Position numbers and translations under genes: made by a program. Positions 58,121 through 64,000 of a stretch of 64,000 bases of DNA are shown here, piece after piece. The stretch comes from Poecilobothrus nobilitatus. Taxonomy: Eukaryota > Arthropoda > Insecta > Diptera > Dolichopodidae. Below the pieces are notes generated by a model. That model was given only the letters and a program-made list of their open reading frames with translations. It did not search any database and was not told the origin of the DNA. Every line of letters begins with the position of its first letter. Position 1 is the first letter of the stretch. The stretch covers positions 85,098,670 through 85,162,669 of the forward strand of contig OX352773.1 of NCBI GenBank assembly GCA_947095535.1. The letters are read 5' to 3'.

Positions 58121-59480
58121 ATGATAAGTGAAAAACCGATCTCTTTGAGGAATTGGTTCTCCGAGTTGCCGGACGACGAGACCAGGGAAACAAACAGGTC
58201 TGAGACACAAAAGAGAAAGTGGTAACTTTTCAAATGACATATCTAGCGTTATTTTTCCTCGTCAAAATTCAATATGGTCTTTCAATATACGGAACAGTAT
58301 CAAAATCAGAGCTACATAAAATACAAACAATTTACCACGCAGCAACACGTTTAGCTCTAGGAGCATTTCTTTCCTCCCCGAATATTCATTATCCTAACTG
58401 AATCAGATGAACCCTAGATGAACAAATTACGTTGTCTAGAAAACTACTAACAAAAATTTTATTCTCGGAAGAAGTCGAGTTTATGAAAACAGTAATAAAG
58501 TATAAGGAATCGAAAACCAAAAAAACCATCAACTCTCTATAAAATTATTATCTTCGCAAAAACCAATAACATGTGTTTTAAACCTATCAGCAACAGTCAT
58601 TTGAGTTACACGCCATAGAAACTTAAGAGACACAGTATTCATATAGAGCAATCTAAATGGAATAAAGACGAAGTTAATCCAATCTTTTTTGAACAAGAAT
58701 TCGGTGGATATTCAGCGGAACAACTACGCTGATCACATAGCGAACCAGGCTGCTAATTCACCACTAGTTATGTCAGAATACGCCAATAAAATTGATTTAA
58801 TCAAACAAATCAAAAGGATAACCGCAGAAAAATGTTTGCTTAACTGAAAAAATTTCAACCACTATTACAAATGGATTAACGCAAACAAACAACCATCAAA
58901 ACTTCCCATCTAATATTAACAGAAGGAACTTAGTAGTGTACACGAAAATTAGAATTGAACATACTATACTCTTGCATGAACATCTATTTAAAAAAGAACT
59001 GATTCCTACTTGTTTCTTTTGTAATACGCACACTATTTCCATCAAACATTAAGGATTCAACACAACATAGAACCGTTTTTCAACCTACTTGCGAAAACTA
59101 CAGCACAAAATATCACAATCCTTGCTAACTTTCTAAAAAAAATAAATATTTTCAATAATATAATTTTTTAACTTTTCAAATAAATGTGTTCCACAAGACT
59201 ATATATTAATTTTAAATATTTTGAAATAAATAAAAAAAAATTTTAACTAGTTACCAAAGCTTGAAAACTAGTAGTTTTTATCTATTATAACAAAAATTTT
59301 ATACTACTATAGGCTTAATCATTGCTTTTAATTTAATTAATTTTTTTTTAGCCGTATTTAAATTCTTGTAAAAAATGTAATTAACGATAAAACCGAAGGC
59401 CTTAATTGCTAATGCTAAGAAATGTTGTAGAAATTAATTGTATTAGTTATTATATAATTTAAATAAATAAAATAAATGTT
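58121..59480 (+). mobile_element. I-type LINE reduced to its ends (ORF1 start and RNase H/3' part)
   Basis: A short frame from ATG 58121 (ISLRNWFSELPDDETRE) looks like an ORF1 start. It passes at about 58225 straight into the C-terminal third of ORF2: KIQYGLSIYGTVSKSELHKI and YHAATRLALGAFLSSPNIHY (58265-58380), then LDEQITLSRKLLTKILF. The RNase H end follows (NYADHIANQAANSPLV, about 58722-58770, with its last catalytic Asp in YADH). VYTKIRIEHTILLHEHLFKK and CFFCNTHTISIKH (about 58938-59050) complete it. A 3' region with CCGAAGGCCTTAATTGCTAATG leads to an AAATAAATAAAATAAATG tail ending near 59480. Several stops occur. The RNase H and tail fit the I group. The missing middle means an internal deletion, not simple 5' truncation. 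Confidence 0.75.
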
Positions 59481-59812
59481 CAAATCATGAGTCTATTATC
59501 GTACAGGAATACGATATAAAATTCCCAGCGAGAAATATTAAATTATTAACTAATTAATAGGACTCTAATAAAAAAAAATATAGAATTGGAAACATTTGAA
59601 CTACACCAAATTTTAAATTAGATAATTTAATATTATACATTTGTATCAAAAGTTATTATTACCTATTCTAGTATCGCGCGGTTAGGTGAAAAATGTTCAA
59701 TACGAACAAGTAATATGTTATTCCAATTGCACTTAATTCTTTTGTAAAAATGTTTAAAAACTTGTTTATTACTTTCACTATGTTAGTTTAACGTACGTAT
59801 ATGATTACCAAA
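59481..59812. other. AT-rich non-coding stretch
   Basis: No gene seen. Confidence 0.5.
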
Positions 59813-59890
59813 TTTCTACACGATTTAAGATGAAATTTTAACCATTGGAAAACCATTGGTCTCTTGAAAAAACCAATATTGTAGAACAAA
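59813..59890 (-). repeat. Dispersed repeat A, copy 8a (reversed 3' end only)
   Basis: TTTCTACACGATTTAAGATG, then TTTTAACCATTGG, GGTCTCTTGAAAAAACCAATAT and TGTAGAACAA match the reversed 3' end seen at 12425-12510. It abuts the forward copy that starts at about 59898. Confidence 0.7.
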
Positions 59891-60285
59891 GAAGAAAACA
59901 AGGCAGAATGTTTTAAAAAGTACACATTTCCAAAAGGCAATACAAACTATTTAGAATTGTGACTTGCACCAAAATTTGAAAATTTCATATAAAAAAAATT
60001 TTGAAATTGGTCTTTTTTTACAATTTTGTAAAGGCTTTAAGTCCGGACCCCTTTATAACTAAGAAAAACCGTTATCGCATGTAAAAATATATTACTAAAG
60101 CTTTAATTTTTAGGTCTTTCCGAAGAAAAATTTGTGCAGTTGCCTAAGTTACAGGTATTTAAAAAAGCAAATTTAAAATTTTTGAATCCTAATAGCTGTT
60201 AAACAGGGATGGTACAAAAAAATTTCCTGAGGAAACTTATATTAATTCTAAAAGTTTTTCTTGTCTCAAAATTTCAAGTTCTGAT

Positions 60286-61112
60286 TTGTGCTCCAAATAA
60301 TCTAATCTTGTTTGTTAATTTCCAAACAATCATACAAAAATGTAATCACAATCAAGCCAAGCAAATAATTCCTTATAGGTGCTAGCTGATTGATTAAAAT
60401 AAGTAAGCAATCAACTTTAATAATTTTATGCTTGTATTGATTGCATTTAATTGCAATAATTCAATCTGATTAATCAAGTTAATGCGATTAAACATTTAAT
60501 ATTATTTAATATGTTTATTAGTATTTAGATAATCGACAAATTAAAATGGATGCTTCTGAATTAGCGGATATAAAAAATAAAATTTTAGAAGGAATATCTA
60601 CTATCATAAATAAAAGAAAATGTAGAAATGAGGTTTGGAATATTTTTAAAAAAGTTTTGAATGAGAAAAATATAGTTGTGTGCAGGATGTGCAAAGTTGT
60701 TTTAAAGTTGTCTATAATGCAAGAGTAAATTAAAAATAATAATAATAAATACGGGATGCTAAATCGCGTCTTCAATTTTTTTAATTTAGTAAATTTAATA
60801 CTTTTTATTTACCTATACAACTTTTTTTTTTTTGAATACCTACTTCTACTTATGTAAAGGCTACAACAAATTTAAAGAGACATATTTGTTGTAAATAAAA
60901 TTTGTCACAAAAGGAAAATGAAACCGTTGTCACTTCAGAAGATAAAAAAATTATTATATTATTATGTGTGAAAGATATTCGTCTTTTTAGAACATTTGTT
61001 TGTAAACCTGATTGATTGTGATTGTATGATTGCAATATCTTAATCGCAATCAATAACATGATCAAATATAATTATGATCAAACTAGATTAATCATGATTA
61101 TTTGGACCTCTA
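60286..61112 (+). mobile_element. Non-autonomous hAT element with BED-finger remnant
   Basis: The left end TTGTGCTCCAAATAATC (60286-60302) and the reverse complement of the right end, TAGAGGTCCAAATAATC (61112 inward), agree at 14 of 17 positions. The flanks GTTCTGAT (60278-60285) and GTTCCTAT (61113-61120) agree at 6 of 8, as for a decayed 8-bp hAT target duplication. Removing the element restores repeat A. Many TGATTG/CAATC motifs crowd the first 200 bp and last 110 bp, a subterminal pattern typical of hAT transposase-binding regions. Inside is only the N-terminal part of a transposase. Confidence 0.85.
60546..60900 (+). pseudogene. hAT transposase N-terminus (BED finger) only
   Basis: The frame 60546-60728 starts MDASELADIKNKILEGI. 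It contains RNEVWNIFKKVLNEKN then VCRMCKVVLKL, the aromatic start and Cys-x2-Cys of a BED zinc finger. After a stop and about 110 bp (an A/T-rich piece, perhaps an intron ending near 60855), ATTNLKRHICC (about 60863-60895) supplies the second half of the finger (TxNLxRHxxxxC/H). No catalytic part follows, so the element depends on a transposase from elsewhere. Confidence 0.7.
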
Positions 61113-61379
61113 GTTCCTATCTAAAAATGTGCCGGACTTATGAAAAAAACTAGTTATGAAAAAAACATTTATAAATAGGTTTTTTCAAAGTTGAAAGATC
61201 TGCAGTTCCGTAATGGATGCGGCTACATAAAAAAGTCTACAATATTAATTTTTTTATGAGACGTATCCATGGTTAAAATTTTTTTTCTCTATCTATAACG
61301 GTGTAGAAGTTTTATAAACAGACGGACGAACACAGTGAAACTAATAGGTACATTTTTTCAAAATTTTTTGCCAAAAATC

Positions 61380-61800
61380 AAATATGTGTATTTCAAGTTC
61401 GGTTTAATATTTTTTCAATCTAAAAACGCCAAAGGCGGAAAATGTTTCCAGCTTTATAAATCAAAATAATACAAATCTTTCCAATTTACTATTTTAATTC
61501 ACCATTATGTGAAGACAAAATTTTCCCTTCTTCCATTCCAATCCATTATGTGAAGAAAGGTTTCCTCTTCTTCATAACTACGCCTTTTGGTTAGAACCCT
61601 GACATTTTGATAGAAAAAAGTATATTTAGAATTAGCATAAGTTAGCGGGGAAAAATCTTATTGTACCTCCTCCTGTTTACAACTTTGGCACCTATACAAA
61701 GTTCTGCCATTTAAAACAGAACCATTAAAACTTCAACATTATAATTTAATGAACAGCTTTTCTTAATTATATGGAATTTCTTTAAAATTGAAGAAAGTGG
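61380..61800 (-). repeat. Dispersed repeat A, copy 8c (reverse, degraded)
   Basis: TATGTGTATTTCAAGTTCGG, then TTTTTTCAATCTAAAAACGCC, TCACCATTATGTGAAGACAAA and TTTAGAATTAGCATAAGTTA, all in reverse orientation. The CCATTATGTGAAGA phrase is duplicated (about 61501 and 61541). It follows the forward copy by about 10 bp. Confidence 0.75.
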
Positions 61801-63640
61801 TCTTCACATTAAACGAAGTCTTAATTTTTCACATTTTTTTCTTACATATAATATACTTATGTATACAATATATGATTATAGAAAGAAATTAGAAAATTTA
61901 AAAATTTTTATCACCATAATTAGTTCATTTTGATCAGTTTACTCACCATATTCTGAACTTGTTTTATTATTTTTATTATTTTTTAGAAAATATGTACCTT
62001 TTGTCTAAATTTATTTAAAAATATAACAAATAAAATGGGAACGAAACTTTTGCACTTCGAAATCTGGTAAACTTCCAAAAAAATTAAATACATACTGTTA
62101 AATTAAAAAATATAATTACTTTAAAACTTCAGATATAAAATTTTTAAATGTCAAAAAAAAAAAAAATGAAAGGTAATTCGGTGTATGAAGGTAGTCTAAA
62201 ATTTCATTTTGCTGTTATTTTCGTTCAATAAATTTTTAGCACTACTAAAAACGATTGCACTGATATAGTATGAACTATATGAAATTTTATGATTTAATTT
62301 TATAATTTAATTTTTGAACTTTTAAAATATATAGGCTCCATAATTTTTTCGTTTGTTCGTTTAAAATAATCATAAAATTCAATTTTTATTTAGAAAAAAG
62401 TTGAACTGTTTCAAAATCCAAAAATGAAAAAAATTCAAAAACTCATCAATCCTATGGGATTATTTTATATATTTCTAGAGTAGGCCAATTACGTGATATA
62501 ATTTATGTATAACTTTTCATCTAAATATAATATGTATTGTGTTTACTTATATTTTAATTTTCCTTTTTTATTCATTTTATTGAACTCAGCTGTGCTGTTC
62601 TGTTACAAGGTCGCGCTTCAAACATTTGTCTGTATGTTTTTAAATAGTTTTTATTTTTTTTTTACTCTAAGTTTTCAATGCTAAGAAAAAGTTTAGAAGT
62701 TTTGTGAAAAATAGAAAAAGCTTTTTACTTATTCGTTCCTATTTTAAATCATTATTTATTCAGTATTATAAGATATGGTTGTTTTTTGCATTTAAATAGA
62801 ATGATGCCTTTTAAAATTCATGAATTGTTTTAACATTGTCTTCAGGTTTTCCTCACAGCGGTTATAAATCTATTCAGTATAAAATTTCTTTCTAGATTGA
62901 TGTCTTAGATCGTTTAAAGAAAGTTTATACCATACTTTTTTCTATTCTTCTATAAGAAATAATTTGAAAAAATAAAAATTAATATCAAAAATATGATTGT
63001 AGTGATAAAAATTACAATGTAATGTACACACTGAAAGTACTATGCTCTGAAATATTCTGTGCAATATCTTATAATACAATACAACCATTTGTGAAAAATA
63101 CGTAATATTACCGTCATACTTCATTCTAGTTTTTATTTTTGCAGATGAGAGCAACTTTAATTCGTTTTTAATAGAAATGATAAGAAAAGGTTGAAGTTTT
63201 TTTTCGAAAACAAATGAAAATTGTGTTGAAAACTAAAAAAAAGCAAAAAAATGAAGTGAAAATATGATAGGAATGTTTATATTATTAGAGGATATTAATC
63301 AAAATAAAAGATATGAAATAAAAATAAACAGAACCGCATGATAAGAATGATGAAAAGGATGTATTGGTTTAAAAATGTGTATTTTTTTCTATCTTTCTGT
63401 CATTTTTAAGATGTTTAAACTCTTGATGCCAAGTTTTTTGTGTTTTATAAGTAAAATTTTTTTGCTTAGTAGAAAATATCTAGAGGCAATAAAATTTATT
63501 TTGAAATCTAAACAAACCGATTAATTTTTAGAACTGAAAAAACTTCAGACTTATACTTTTCTATAGAAGACCATTTATTTTAGAATATGAAAAATTAAAC
63601 ATTGACTTTATCATTAATATCCTTTTATGTTCGTTATTAA
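61801..63640. other. AT-rich non-coding stretch
   Basis: No gene, RNA or repeat family was recognised. Confidence 0.5.
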
Positions 63641-63644
63641 GTAC

Positions 63645-63965
63645 ACAAGATATCTGAAAAAAGCAAAATTACTGGAATTTGCTGTGATAAACTATCTAGT
63701 TTTGTCATAAAAACTTCTATGAATTTTGGTTGGTTCGGAGCAACGGGTACGAGTAGCTGTTATAAACCCGAAAATTTACCTAAATATATCTGGATACTTC
63801 ATTAATTCAGACATCTGAAATTTTGTAAAAAATGATTAAGTTTTATCGCAATAACTCCTGTGAAATTTGGTTTGTTTGAGACAAAAGGTTCAAAAAGACG
63901 ATGTACAACTCGCAAAATTTACATCTTAAATTTTCTAAAAGGTGATTAAATTTTATAAGAAAGAA
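63645..63965 (+). repeat. Repeat B-related tandem units
   Basis: Two to three diverged units of about 120 bp. The shared phrases are AC(A/T)TCTxAAATTTT(G/C)TAAAAxxTGATTAA(G/A)TTTTAT, then AACT(C/T)CT(G/A)TGAAxTTTGGTT, then (C/G)CAAAATTTAC. The middle unit (63777-63855) matches the left part of repeat B at 6018-6090, including TTACxTAAATATATCT. Confidence 0.65.
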
Positions 63966-64000
63966 CGTTCCTGCACGAAACATACATAACACTAACCCTA

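Larger units (their letters stand above)
59897..61372 (+). repeat. Dispersed repeat A, copy 8b (forward, split by a hAT-derived insertion)
   Basis: Starts AACAAGGCAGAATGTTTT and runs to CAAAATTTCAAGTTCTGAT at 60285. It is interrupted by the 827-bp element 60286-61112 and resumes GTTCCTATCTAAAAATGTGC at 61113. It ends CAGACGGACGAACACAGTG then TACATTTTTTC. The right part (61150-61370) lacks one internal module. Confidence 0.85.

Overview
The window looks like an intergenic or intronic stretch of an arthropod genome, most likely an insect. It is very AT-rich throughout. I found no intact host gene. Recognisable coding text is almost all decayed transposable elements (TEs), of the mix usual in insects: Jockey-, CR1/L2-, I-, R1- and RTE-like LINEs, BEL/Pao LTR elements, piggyBac, mariner/Tc1, pogo/Tigger, PIF/Harbinger and hAT. 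Spliceosomal introns of about 55-185 bp can be inferred in several of them, which fits a eukaryote. I could not settle the species or order.

Layout. 1-8 kb: a dispersed repeat (called B here), a two-exon zinc-finger remnant, two halves of a pogo/Tigger transposase, a tRNA-like sequence and a solo BEL-type LTR. 8.9-13.6 kb: two copies of a long non-coding repeat (called A) around a mariner element that still has 43-46 bp terminal inverted repeats (TIRs). 15.3-19.8 kb: the best preserved TE, a Jockey-clade LINE with Gag-like ORF1, endonuclease, reverse transcriptase and C-terminal region, broken by frameshifts and an internal deletion. A tRNA-derived SINE follows. 21.7-26.4 kb: an inverted pair of repeat A and a PIF/Harbinger transposon with TIRs, holding a transposase gene and a convergent partner gene. 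28.5-32.4 kb: a minisatellite, a piggyBac and a Tc1/IS630 relic. 34.5-42.1 kb: a second SINE copy, repeat A, RTE-like and R1-like LINE fragments, a long hairpin and a hAT transposase with a BED finger. 42.1-47.2 kb: a second two-gene PIF/Harbinger, then BEL/Pao LTRs flanking an unrecognised 172-codon frame. 48-54.3 kb: a mariner fragment, tRNA-like sequences and a CR1/L2-type LINE. 55.1-61.8 kb: two hAT elements, each inserted in a copy of repeat A, and an internally deleted I-type LINE. 63.6-64 kb: repeat B again.

These genes do not form a pathway. The window is a record of nested insertions. Most transposases and reverse transcriptases have lost a catalytic residue or a large internal segment and should be inactive. 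The parts least explained by known families are repeat A (at least eight loci), the frame between the BEL LTRs (46044-46562), the orphan frame at 39172-39363 (-) and the zinc-finger remnant near 2.0-2.5 kb. All family calls rest on motif recognition by eye; no database search was possible.
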